From: Prevotellaceae bacterium UBA6974
Lineage (GTDB): Bacteria; Bacteroidota; Bacteroidia; Bacteroidales; Bacteroidaceae
Assembly (NCBI GenBank): GCA_002450165.1
Contig: DJYQ01000029.1
Location: 5,065-22,792, forward strand
DNA: 17,728 nucleotides
Reading direction: 5' to 3'
The position numbers and the translations under genes are program-made. The notes beneath the pieces were generated by a model. It did not search any database. It was not told where the DNA came from and saw only the letters and a program-made list of their open reading frames with translations. This document shows positions 9,632 through 16,393 of this stretch, in pieces. Numbering within the stretch: position 1 is the first letter of the stretch; each line of letters opens with the position of its first letter.

Positions 9632-10457
9632 ATGGTATCAAGAAATTTTCAGTCCATGCTTTCCGTATGTCTGCATGTGCGTCTGCATATAGTTCTTCTG
9701 CTGCTTTAATAGCGATTTTCAAGCTTTGTTTTTTGTATTCTCTATTTGATGAAAACAGATAACTGCGTGGGTTTGGGTAGTAGTAGTATAAAGGTAGATT
9801 CAATATCACTGTGCGCTTGATGCGCAATAGGACTTCGCTCCACCATGGGAAATCTTCATATATAATACCTTCTATAAAATAGATGTTCTTTATACATTCG
9901 TGCCTGTATAGACACCTCCATGGTTGGCAATGTCTGATTGCCCATTTTTGGGGAATTTTAGATGTGGAGGAATATTCGGTGGCGTATTTGAATATGTCTT
10001 GAGTGAACAAGTATCGAGGTTCTATGATTGTTTTCGATGATGGGCATGATTCTGGAAGGTGCAGTAAATGGCGTATTATGTTTGAAACCCGGTATCTTCT
10101 GTTATAAGTAAACGCGACTAAATCAGCATTCTCTTTTTTTGCAAGGTTAACACATAGTTCAAGTGCTTGACTATGATAGAAATCATCAGCATCGAGGAAG
10201 CATATGTAATCACCGGATGCAGCATTAAGGCCTTGGTTGCGCGCAAATGAAACACCATTGTTATTTTGATGTATAATTATAAATCTTGAGTCATGGTTGG
10301 CATATTCATGGGCAATTTTACCACTTGAATCAATGCTTCCGTCATCGATTAGGATTGCTTCCCAGTGTGTATATGTCTGAGAGATAATACTGTTCAAAGC
10401 ACGGCGAAGGTATTTTTCGGCGTTGTAAATAGGTATAATTATGGAAACTTTACACAT
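9603..10457 (-). CDS. GT2 family glycosyltransferase
   Basis: Predicted 284-residue glycosyltransferase with a typical GT-A N-terminal half: VSIIIPIYNAEKYL (residues 4-17), IDDGSIDSS (37-45), and the donor/metal motif LDADD (88-92). A YEDFPWW segment further on is in the place of the usual family ED motif, which often supplies the catalytic base. Proteins of this kind add sugars to lipopolysaccharide, capsule or other envelope glycans from the cytoplasmic side. The start is ATG, 12 bases after the stop of the upstream acyltransferase gene on the same strand, so the two are likely co-transcribed. The lysine-rich C-terminus (KQKLKKKS) is encoded in the 29-base overlap with the opposing glycosyltransferase gene. 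The acceptor cannot be predicted. Confidence 0.92.
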   Translation of the reverse strand: MCKVSIIIPIYNAEKYLRRALNSIISQTYTHWEAILIDDGSIDSSGKIAHEYANHDSRFIIIHQNNNGVSFARNQGLNAASGDYICFLDADDFYHSQALELCVNLAKKENADLVAFTYNRRYRVSNIIRHLLHLPESCPSSKTIIEPRYLFTQDIFKYATEYSSTSKIPQKWAIRHCQPWRCLYRHECIKNIYFIEGIIYEDFPWWSEVLLRIKRTVILNLPLYYYYPNPRSYLFSSNREYKKQSLKIAIKAAEELYADAHADIRKAWTENFLIPFKQKLKKKS

Positions 10458-10469
10458 TGAGAAAAAAAA

Positions 10470-11330
10470 TTATGACCATCTTTTGTGTGACCATAGCCAA
10501 ATTTCCGGTTGTCTTCTTATAGTCCCCTCCAGCATCTGCCAGTATAGTTGTGTTATGGGAAATTTCTCGTTTTTCAAGTGTTCCTGGATATTCATTTCGT
10601 AGAATGTCAATCTATAGTGCCCTCGGCTAGTTCTTTCTACATCCAGATATATCAGTTCGGCATTGATTTTCCGTCCGATTTCCTCTGCTCCTGGGATATA
10701 TCCTGTCTTTTGTGTCAAGAATGTAGTTGTTCCCTTGGCTTGAGTTTCTGGCCTTTGGTCGCATATAAATCCAATAAGGAATGGTTCGCCTTCTTTGTTC
10801 CATTGCAATATCGTTCGTACTGCGTTGTGCATTTCAATCTGTTCGGTATCCCAGTGACTACGAATTTTGTGCATAAGTGAGCCAAAGTACATATTGTTGA
10901 TTCTTTTGTACAGTTCTCCGTTTCGTTTGGGCGCTTTGTATCTGACACATATTTCCTGACACCATTCCCAACATCCACAATGTCCAAGTAGCATAAGGCT
11001 GCTCCTTCCTTGGCCTGCAATGCGTTCAGGAAGCTCATAGTTGTATACTTGGACTCGTTCTCTTAATTCTTTGTCCGATATATTAAGCGTCTTAAAAGAC
11101 TCGATAAAGATGTCACACAAACTATGATAAAAGGCTTTTTCTATTTTCCGTCTCTCGGATATTGATTTTTCGGGAAATGCATTCAGTAGGTTGTTATGTA
11201 CAACTTTCCTACGGTATCTGACAATATAATACAGTACATAATATGCTAGGTCGCTGACAAGATATAGTACTCCCAACGGTAGTCCGGCAATTGTCCGCAT
11301 TATGCAATGCTTATGTCTTTTTTGTGGCAT
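10470..11330 (-). CDS. LpxL/HtrB-family lipid A acyltransferase
   Basis: Predicted 286-residue inner-membrane acyltransferase of the family that transfers a fatty acyl chain to lipid A precursors. The catalytic HX4E motif is present as HCGCWE, with H117 and E122. A hydrophobic N-terminal stretch (about residues 12-37) would anchor it in the membrane, and the protein ends in a family-like PEIWLWSHKRWS. The start at 11330 gives a basic leader; a second in-frame ATG at residue 11 (11300) is an equally plausible start. The partner gene downstream on the same strand is a GT2 glycosyltransferase, which supports a role in lipopolysaccharide assembly. I give no symbol because Bacteroidales carry more than one paralogue, and some relatives act on other lipids such as ornithine or phosphatidyl-inositol mannosides. 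Confidence 0.88.
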   Translation of the reverse strand: MPQKRHKHCIMRTIAGLPLGVLYLVSDLAYYVLYYIVRYRRKVVHNNLLNAFPEKSISERRKIEKAFYHSLCDIFIESFKTLNISDKELRERVQVYNYELPERIAGQGRSSLMLLGHCGCWEWCQEICVRYKAPKRNGELYKRINNMYFGSLMHKIRSHWDTEQIEMHNAVRTILQWNKEGEPFLIGFICDQRPETQAKGTTTFLTQKTGYIPGAEEIGRKINAELIYLDVERTSRGHYRLTFYEMNIQEHLKNEKFPITQLYWQMLEGTIRRQPEIWLWSHKRWS

Positions 11331-11359
11331 GTCCGGTACTGATATTGCTTTTTTTAATA

Positions 11360-11367
11360 CAAAAATA
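11360..11367 (-). promoter_or_regulatory. Possible -7 box for the acyltransferase operon
   Basis: Read on the minus strand, these bases are TATTTTTG, matching the Bacteroidetes -7 consensus TAnnTTTG. It lies about 30 bases before the acyltransferase ATG. No good TTTG is found 19-21 bases further upstream (AATG is the best fit), and the region is AT-rich, so chance matches are likely. Confidence 0.35.
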
Positions 11368-11420
11368 ATATATTTTATTCATTATTCATTAGCATGGATT
11401 CTATTTTTATAATAAAGCAT

Positions 11421-11428
11421 TAACTTTG
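11421..11428 (+). promoter_or_regulatory. Possible -7 box for the thioesterase-MATE pair
   Basis: TAACTTTG is a full match to TAnnTTTG, 40 bases before the thioesterase start, in the 138-base divergent region between the leftward acyltransferase and the rightward thioesterase. No clear TTTG is seen at 19-21 bases upstream. The rest of this gap is AT-rich with no evident operator repeat. Confidence 0.5.
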
Positions 11429-11468
11429 TGAAACTATTGTTCTATTTGATAGATAACGGATTATTTGT

Positions 11469-11852
11469 ATGTACGAGCTTGAATTTAAGGTTCGCGATTA
11501 TGAGTGCGATTTACAGGGTATAGTGAATAACGCCAACTATCAGCACTATATGGAACATGCCAGGCATGAATTTCTTTTGTCGCGTGGGATTAGTTTCTCG
11601 GCATTGCATGAGGCCGGAATAGATGCTGTGGTAGCTCGTATTCGTATAGATTACAAGATACCATTACGTAGCCGTGATGAGTTTATATGTACACTGCGTC
11701 TGATAAAGGAGAATGTGCGATATGTTTTCTTTCAGAATATTTTGCGTAAGAGCGATGGCAAGTTATGTGCCCGTGCGCGAATAGATACCGTTTGTGTGCA
11801 TAAAGGTAAACTAATAGCGGGTTGCCCTGATTTTGATAAATTAATTTTGTGA
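11469..11852 (+). CDS. Acyl-CoA thioesterase, YbgC/FadM-like (4HBT hotdog fold)
   Basis: Predicted 127-residue hotdog-fold thioesterase that would hydrolyse acyl-CoA or acyl-ACP thioesters in the cytoplasm. The motif YECDLQGIVNNANYQHYMEHAR (residues 11-32) fits the YbgC/4-hydroxybenzoyl-CoA thioesterase family, with D14 at the usual catalytic aspartate position and the NxANY helix start following it. The length is normal for a single-domain member. The gene is the first of a two-gene unit: its TGA stop shares its A with the ATG of the MATE transporter. It starts 138 bases from the divergent acyltransferase gene, so both flanking genes deal with acyl chains or membranes. The true substrate is unknown; in other bacteria relatives act on short to long acyl-CoAs, and YbgC is linked to phospholipid metabolism. 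Confidence 0.9.
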   Translation: MYELEFKVRDYECDLQGIVNNANYQHYMEHARHEFLLSRGISFSALHEAGIDAVVARIRIDYKIPLRSRDEFICTLRLIKENVRYVFFQNILRKSDGKLCARARIDTVCVHKGKLIAGCPDFDKLIL

Positions 11853-13156
11853 TGCGTAATCAGGTTTTGCGTATAGCATTACCCAGTATTGTAAGTAACA
11901 TTACGGTTCCATTGTTGGGTATTGTTGATACTGCAATATCCGGTCATATGGGTTCGCCCGCAGTTGTGGGCGCAATCGCTGTAGGTGGCATGCTGTTTAA
12001 TACGGTGTCTTGGTTGTTTGCTTTCCTACGCATGAGTACTAGTGGGCAGACAGCACAGGCATTTGGACGTGGTGATTGTGGAGCAGTTTTGTTCTACATG
12101 CGTAACGGGTTGAGGAGAGCATTCGTAAACGGTGTCATAATACTATTCTTGTCACCGGTAATATTGCGGATTTCGATTTATCTGGTTACTCCCGAACCGG
12201 AAATTGTAACTTTGTCTTCGATATATTTCTATATCTGCATGTGTGGTTTGCCGGCAGTGTTGGCTATATTTGTTATGACTGGATGGTATGTGGGAATAGG
12301 AAATACACGTATTCCTATGTATGTAGCCATAGGCCAGAATATTGTGAACATTGCCTTATCGCTGTTTTTTGTTTATTGTCTGAATATGGGAATTTCTGGT
12401 ATAGCACTGGGAACAGTAATTTCCAACTGGTTGGCTTTTATGTTTTACTATTTATGCCACGAACGAAATATGCCAGAAGGGGTGCTTACTAATGGTAATC
12501 TGGAGGACAGTGTTGATATGGTAGATAGTGACAATTCGGGATTTAATGTTTCGTTGTCACTGTTCCTACGAACTTTATGCATGATTATTGTACATTTTGT
12601 TTTTGTCTCGGCTGGTTCTAAGCAGGGAAGCGTTACTTTGGCGGCAAACGCTGTAATCATACAGTTTTTTGTTGTTTTCAGTTACTTTATGGATGGTTTT
12701 GCCAACGCCGCAGAGTCTCTAGTTGGCCGTGCTATAGGTGCATGTGATTCAACGATGTATGATTCCATCGTCAGGAGTCTGTTTGTGTGGGGTGGTGGAA
12801 TAACCATATTATTTACAGTTATTTATTATATAGGTAGCGAATGGTTTATGTCTATGTTAACAGATTCGGGACCTGTATTGGCGACTATGGCTAATTATAA
12901 AATGTGGATTGTTTCCATTCCCATTGTCAGTATGGCTGCTTTCATTTGGGATGGAATTTTCATTGGAGCAATGCATACGTGGTATATGTTAATGTCTTCT
13001 GCTTTGGGCATGGCTGCGTTTCTCTGTGGCTGCTATGTGCTCACTTCTATAATGGGAAACCATGGATTGTGGCTTTCTTTTGTTATGTATATGTCTATAC
13101 GTGGTTTTGTACTAACGTATTTCAGACGCGCAATTATCCTTGTGAGACATGATTGA
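11852..13156 (+). CDS. MATE family efflux transporter, DinF-type
   Basis: Predicted 434-residue polytopic inner-membrane antiporter of the MATE family, which exports organic cations or metabolites using a proton or sodium gradient. The sequence shows about twelve hydrophobic segments in two halves separated by a hydrophilic loop near residues 200-225. The N-terminal half begins LRIALPSIVSNITVPLLGIVDTAISGHMG and contains FLRMSTSGQTAQAFGRGD. The second half has AANAVIIQFFVVFSYFMDGFANAAESLVGRAIG (shown here as adjoining pieces), typical of the DinF subgroup. A GTG three bases earlier is in frame, but ATG at 11852 is preferred because it forms a TGATG junction with the thioesterase stop, a common arrangement for translational coupling. 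The transported compound is unknown. No terminator is seen in the 79 bases after it. Confidence 0.92.
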   Translation: MRNQVLRIALPSIVSNITVPLLGIVDTAISGHMGSPAVVGAIAVGGMLFNTVSWLFAFLRMSTSGQTAQAFGRGDCGAVLFYMRNGLRRAFVNGVIILFLSPVILRISIYLVTPEPEIVTLSSIYFYICMCGLPAVLAIFVMTGWYVGIGNTRIPMYVAIGQNIVNIALSLFFVYCLNMGISGIALGTVISNWLAFMFYYLCHERNMPEGVLTNGNLEDSVDMVDSDNSGFNVSLSLFLRTLCMIIVHFVFVSAGSKQGSVTLAANAVIIQFFVVFSYFMDGFANAAESLVGRAIGACDSTMYDSIVRSLFVWGGGITILFTVIYYIGSEWFMSMLTDSGPVLATMANYKMWIVSIPIVSMAAFIWDGIFIGAMHTWYMLMSSALGMAAFLCGCYVLTSIMGNHGLWLSFVMYMSIRGFVLTYFRRAIILVRHD

Positions 13157-13177
13157 GTAGATTATGTCTATTTTTTT

Positions 13178-13208
13178 ATTGTATTTTAATGCTTTATTGC
13201 TATTTTTG
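13178..13208 (+). promoter_or_regulatory. Predicted promoter for the outer-membrane barrel gene
   Basis: ATTG at 13178-13181 (3 of 4 to TTTG) is separated by exactly 19 bases from TATTTTTG at 13201-13208, a full match to TAnnTTTG. Both the spacing and the position, 27 bases before the ATG at 13236, fit the Bacteroidetes primary promoter. This suggests that the barrel gene and possibly yqeY are transcribed independently of the MATE gene. Confidence 0.58.
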
Positions 13209-13235
13209 TGTGCATAAACCAAAATATACGATATC

Positions 13236-15248
13236 ATGACAGGTTTGTATTATTGGGTCAAACAGCTAACGGTGACAATTATTCTTTTCGTATTGTTAGG
13301 TAGTTTTATAAATGTTGATGCTCAGGTCATGACTGTTGATTATGAAAAGAAAATTTTGTACATGGATTCGTTGCAGATGCCCAAAAATACGTCTATGAGC
13401 ATGGTTTTGATGCTCTTGCCAGAGCTGTTAGAGCGTCCGGGGGATGAACTTGTACCCAATTATGATGTTTTAATTGAAGATATGAGTGTTTTGGATGCTA
13501 AGGATGCGACACTGACGCAGTTGAGAATAGGAGATGTCGAAAGTGTTGAGGTGAGTGAATCACCGACATCAAGTTATCAGAACAATGGTCAGGGTGGTGT
13601 CGTTAATATTGTCTTGCGCAAGAAGTCTAAGGGGTGCTGGGGCAGTGCTGCAATTGAGGGTTCTTACAGCGCAGACGTAATGCCGGCATTGACATTCGGA
13701 TATGCAAAGGGCAAGTGGCTGGTCAGGGCTTTGGCACTGGGTGAATACTATCGTCCTTATAGTGATGTAAAAGAGTGGGATGTAGGTATAGAAACGGGGG
13801 CAGTCTCGGCTGTTAAACTAACGAAGGAGAAGATGTCGTATTGGAGTGAATTGGCTCGTGTATATGCTCAGTGTAATATTACGGAAAAAGATATCTTGGT
13901 GTGGAATTTGGGTGAATATTCGTCAAAAATGTCTCAAGAACGCTGTCGTTTTGATACAAAGGACAATGTCAGTTCCCAGTACCAGTCCCAGACCGTGTTA
14001 CAGACGTTATTGAATTATTCTCATGCTTTTAGTTCACGTTCTAGCTTTTTCTCAGAGATTCAGTATGTATATTCTCCTTCCAGTGATGGATTTGTCCAAA
14101 GTGAGAATTTAGCTGAGGATCAGTATGGACGTATATTGGACAATCATGCTAAATCACATAATGTAAATGGCAGATTGGTGTTTCAGACAAATTTGTTTCC
14201 TGACAAGAGTCGGGTTTCATGCGGATTGACAATAGGTTTAACAGGAAATGGCTCATTTTCAAGCGGTGAAATGTATTTTGAGGATAAAGCATATAAGAAA
14301 TCTTCAAAAACGGACTACCCCTTGTATAATACGTATTATTTGATGCCTTTTGCTAAGATAAATATGCAGGCAGGTAAGTTTCGGCTGAGCCTTGCTGGAG
14401 AATTTCAGCATTTGAAGACTTTGATTAATCCGGAACGTATGGAGTCGCCTATACCGGATTATACTAATATTGCAAATGATTTTACATGCAAAATCATCGG
14501 TGAGTGGCATTTTGATTCCAGCAAGTGTCTGCGTTTAATCTTTGACCGCAAGTTACGACGCCCTAATCAAGTGCAACTATACCCTGTATCTGTATTCAAC
14601 CCGGAGATGTATTCGTATGTAAAGGGAAATAGCGAACTTAAGCCAGAGGGCGTGTATCAGATAGGTGTGGACTATATCTCAAACTTTAGGTGGGGTAGGC
14701 ATTTTTTACAGATGAGCCTTGCTGCGAATTATTATCACGTGAATAATTTAATAGTTGGATATGTTGTAGGTGGAGAAAGTGGCGATGGTGTCATTGGTAT
14801 GACGCAAAAGTATATTACATTCAAGAATGATGGTCATAATAATATTTTGGCAGGCGGTATCATGGCGGTGTGGAAGTATCGTTGGTTGCAGTGCTCGGCT
14901 GCGGCAAGTGTGTTCCATAACAAGCAAGAATCCGATGGTGTGGTAAATCACTATACCTATTATAACATATGCCTGCAACCTAGCCTTTCTCTGCCTCGTA
15001 ATTGGGGAATAGTTTCTAATTTTGTATATAATAGCCGTGTTACCCGTTTTAATCAATATTTAGGTGAATGTGCCGGAATTGACGTAAGTTTAGATAAGAG
15101 ATGGCGAAAATGGAGTGTTTATTTCTTTGGCAGAGTTTCTCTTTTCGGCAAGACTGTTGATGCCAGTATTGATGACAATGTTGTTCATTACAGTGAATAT
15201 CCTCAGTTAAGAAGCGGTGGCGGAGCTGGTGTTAGGTATATGTTTTAA
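13236..15248 (+). CDS. Outer-membrane beta-barrel protein with TonB-receptor-like plug
   Basis: Predicted 670-residue outer-membrane protein. Residues 1-29 form a signal peptide with a hydrophobic core (VTIILFVLLGSF) and likely cleavage after VDA, before Q30. Residues about 50-135 resemble the plug domain of TonB-dependent receptors: a degenerate VLMLLPELLERPGDE start, then YDVLIEDMSV, VESVEVSESPTSSY and GQGGVVNIVLRKK. From about 135 to the end, alternating aromatic-rich strands form a barrel that closes with the C-terminal pattern AGVRYMF, ending in phenylalanine. This is the pattern of the Bacteroidetes 'outer membrane beta-barrel family protein' group. It is shorter than the usual members, since no carboxypeptidase-regulatory-like N-terminal domain is visible, and I cannot find a clear TonB box. 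No SusD-like partner is nearby, so SusC-type glycan import is not supported. The ligand is unknown. Confidence 0.82.
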   Translation: MTGLYYWVKQLTVTIILFVLLGSFINVDAQVMTVDYEKKILYMDSLQMPKNTSMSMVLMLLPELLERPGDELVPNYDVLIEDMSVLDAKDATLTQLRIGDVESVEVSESPTSSYQNNGQGGVVNIVLRKKSKGCWGSAAIEGSYSADVMPALTFGYAKGKWLVRALALGEYYRPYSDVKEWDVGIETGAVSAVKLTKEKMSYWSELARVYAQCNITEKDILVWNLGEYSSKMSQERCRFDTKDNVSSQYQSQTVLQTLLNYSHAFSSRSSFFSEIQYVYSPSSDGFVQSENLAEDQYGRILDNHAKSHNVNGRLVFQTNLFPDKSRVSCGLTIGLTGNGSFSSGEMYFEDKAYKKSSKTDYPLYNTYYLMPFAKINMQAGKFRLSLAGEFQHLKTLINPERMESPIPDYTNIANDFTCKIIGEWHFDSSKCLRLIFDRKLRRPNQVQLYPVSVFNPEMYSYVKGNSELKPEGVYQIGVDYISNFRWGRHFLQMSLAANYYHVNNLIVGYVVGGESGDGVIGMTQKYITFKNDGHNNILAGGIMAVWKYRWLQCSAAASVFHNKQESDGVVNHYTYYNICLQPSLSLPRNWGIVSNFVYNSRVTRFNQYLGECAGIDVSLDKRWRKWSVYFFGRVSLFGKTVDASIDDNVVHYSEYPQLRSGGGAGVRYMF

Positions 15249-15267
15249 GTATTTAATATTTATTCTT

Positions 15268-15714
15268 ATGTTGTTTGAATTAATAAGCCACGATATTGTG
15301 GAAGCCATGAAGGCGAAGGATAAAGTACGTCTGATGGCATTGAGAAATGTAAAGAAGTGCTTTATAGAGGCAAAAACCGCACCTGGTGCAGGCGATGAAT
15401 TGAGTGATGAGACAGCTCTTAAGATTATGGCTAAGTTGGTTAAGCAGGGCAGGGATACCGCTGCTCTGTACAAGGAACAGGGACGTGAAGATCTGGCAGG
15501 GGAAGAGTTGGCTCAGGTTGAGGCAATTGAGACATATCTGCCCAAGGCTTTGTCCGATGAGGAACTGATATCCGAATTGAAGGTCATAATTGCTGAGTTA
15601 GGTGCTACAAATGCCAAAGAAATGGGTAAGGTCATGGGCGTGGCTTCAAAACGGCTTGCAGGTCGCGCTGAAGGCAAGGCAATAAGTGCCAAGGTACGTG
15701 AGTTGCTGTCCTAA
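15268..15714 (+). CDS. GatB/YqeY domain protein
   Basis: Predicted 148-residue cytoplasmic helical protein of the YqeY family, which resembles the tail domain of the GatB subunit of the tRNA-dependent amidotransferase. The N-terminal IVEAMKAKDKVRLMALRNVK and the central YKEQGREDLAGEELAQVE and IETYLPKALSDEEL segments match the family. The start is placed at ATG 15268, giving MLFELISHDI, which aligns with the short N-terminus of YqeY proteins; the same frame is open further upstream to 15217, but that would overlap the barrel gene. It lies 19 bases after the barrel stop codon, so it may be co-transcribed. Its biochemical function is not established, and a role in tRNA or amidation chemistry is only suggested by the domain. 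Confidence 0.92.
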   Translation: MLFELISHDIVEAMKAKDKVRLMALRNVKKCFIEAKTAPGAGDELSDETALKIMAKLVKQGRDTAALYKEQGREDLAGEELAQVEAIETYLPKALSDEELISELKVIIAELGATNAKEMGKVMGVASKRLAGRAEGKAISAKVRELLS

Positions 15715-15760
15715 AAAGACCCAAAATGAGTTAAAAAAACTTAAATTAACTAATTTCTTG

Positions 15761-15802
15761 GAGTGCGAGGCGGATTTATATATGAATCAGTCTCGCGTTC
15801 TC
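15761..15802 (+). repeat. Imperfect inverted repeat upstream of rpsL
   Basis: Nested complementary arms can be read here: GAG (15761-15763) with CTC (15800-15802), GCGAG (15765-15769) with CTCGC (15792-15796), and GATT (15773-15776) with AATC (15785-15788), around an AT-rich loop. It is not followed by a T-run, so it is not a typical terminator. It lies just before the predicted rpsL -7 box, so it could be a DNA-level regulatory site or, in read-through transcripts from yqeY, an RNA hairpin. Confidence 0.4.
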
Positions 15803-15814
15803 GGATATTTGTCG

Positions 15815-15822
15815 TAACTTTG
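15815..15822 (+). promoter_or_regulatory. Predicted -7 box of the rpsL-rpsG-fusA promoter
   Basis: TAACTTTG matches the Bacteroidetes -7 box TAnnTTTG. Transcription would start near 15828, giving a leader of about 65 bases before rpsL. No good TTTG lies 19-21 bases upstream, but the context, a 179-base gap before a ribosomal-protein operon, makes a promoter likely. The upstream part of this gap (15715-15760) is AT-rich with only a weak hairpin. Confidence 0.6.
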
Positions 15823-15832
15823 CGCCCCGAAT

Positions 15833-15847
15833 GGGCATGGTATGCCC
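15833..15847 (+). promoter_or_regulatory. Short hairpin in the predicted rpsL leader
   Basis: GGGCAT (15833-15838) and ATGCCC (15842-15847) are perfectly complementary around a three-base loop. It falls at the predicted 5' end of the rpsL transcript. It may stabilise the mRNA or take part in feedback control of the operon; it may also be chance. The following 46 bases are A-rich (AAAACAAAAACAAA before the ATG), a pattern that favours translation in Bacteroidetes. Confidence 0.4.
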
Positions 15848-15893
15848 TGCTGAATTGTGTATACATAATTAATAATATAAAAACAAAAACAAA

Positions 15894-16274
15894 ATGCCTA
15901 CAATTCAACAATTGGTAAGAAAAGGCCGTGCTGTACTGGTAGACAAGAGCAAGAGCCCTGCTTTGGACTGCTGTCCTCAGCGCCGTGGCGTATGTGTTCG
16001 TGTTTACACTACAACACCTAAGAAGCCTAATTCGGCTATGCGTAAGGTAGCCCGTGTTCGTTTAACAAACTCGAAGGAGGTTAACAGTTACATTCCAGGA
16101 GAGGGTCACAACCTGCAGGAACACAGTATAGTTCTGGTGCGTGGAGGTCGTGTAAAGGATCTTCCGGGTGTACGTTACCATATCGTTCGTGGTACTTTGG
16201 ATACCGCTGGCGTAGCTAACCGTACACAGCGTCGTAGCAAATACGGAGCTAAGCGTCCAAAGGCAAAGAAGTAA
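15894..16274 (+). CDS. rpsL: Ribosomal protein S12
   Basis: Small-subunit protein S12, part of the decoding centre of the 30S ribosome. It is 126 residues, complete, with the family signature TTPKKPNSAMRK (residues 40-51) and the PGEGHNLQEHS and VRGGRVKDLPGVRYH segments (68-96). Lysines 43 and 88, the usual sites of streptomycin-resistance mutations, are unchanged, and D89, the residue methylthiolated in many bacteria, is present. The Bacteroidetes-like insertion-free N-terminus with ALDCCPQRRGVCVRV (23-37) is typical. The ATG follows an A-rich leader with no Shine-Dalgarno. It heads the rpsL-rpsG-fusA block, with 119 bases before rpsG. Confidence 0.99.
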   Translation: MPTIQQLVRKGRAVLVDKSKSPALDCCPQRRGVCVRVYTTTPKKPNSAMRKVARVRLTNSKEVNSYIPGEGHNLQEHSIVLVRGGRVKDLPGVRYHIVRGTLDTAGVANRTQRRSKYGAKRPKAKK

Positions 16275-16299
16275 TCAAAAATCAAATCCGTTTTGGTGT

Positions 16300-16330
16300 T
16301 GCAGAACTAAGATCTTGAGTAAACTCTGCA
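16300..16330 (+). promoter_or_regulatory. Candidate structured element between rpsL and rpsG
   Basis: TGCAGA (16300-16305) pairs with TCTGCA (16325-16330), and inside it ACT (16306-16308) pairs with AGT (16318-16320), with further AA/TT pairing around GATC. This gives a bulged hairpin in the 119-base gap. In Escherichia coli the corresponding gap holds the S7 repressor-binding site of the str operon. An equivalent function here is inference from position only; sequence similarity was not tested. A weaker CAGG/CCTG hairpin follows at 16357-16371. Confidence 0.35.
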
Positions 16331-16393
16331 GTGGCGGTTGTTGAAGTAAAGATGAACAGGATGCAAGCCTGAACACTAAACAAAGTAAAGAAT

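Noticed and set aside
13236..15248. SusC-type glycan importer
   Set aside because: There is no SusD-like neighbour, no N-terminal regulatory domain, and the length is well below SusC size (about 1000 residues).
15217..15267. N-terminal extension of the YqeY protein
   Set aside because: It would overlap the end of the barrel gene, and the family begins at a position matching the ATG at 15268.
7854..15714. Defence or toxin-antitoxin island
   Set aside because: All eight genes match envelope, transport or housekeeping families; no nuclease, methylase, toxin or repeat array was found.
15729..15751. AGTTAA/TTAACT hairpin after yqeY as a terminator
   Set aside because: The stem is short and AT-only with an 11-base loop, and no real T-run follows.
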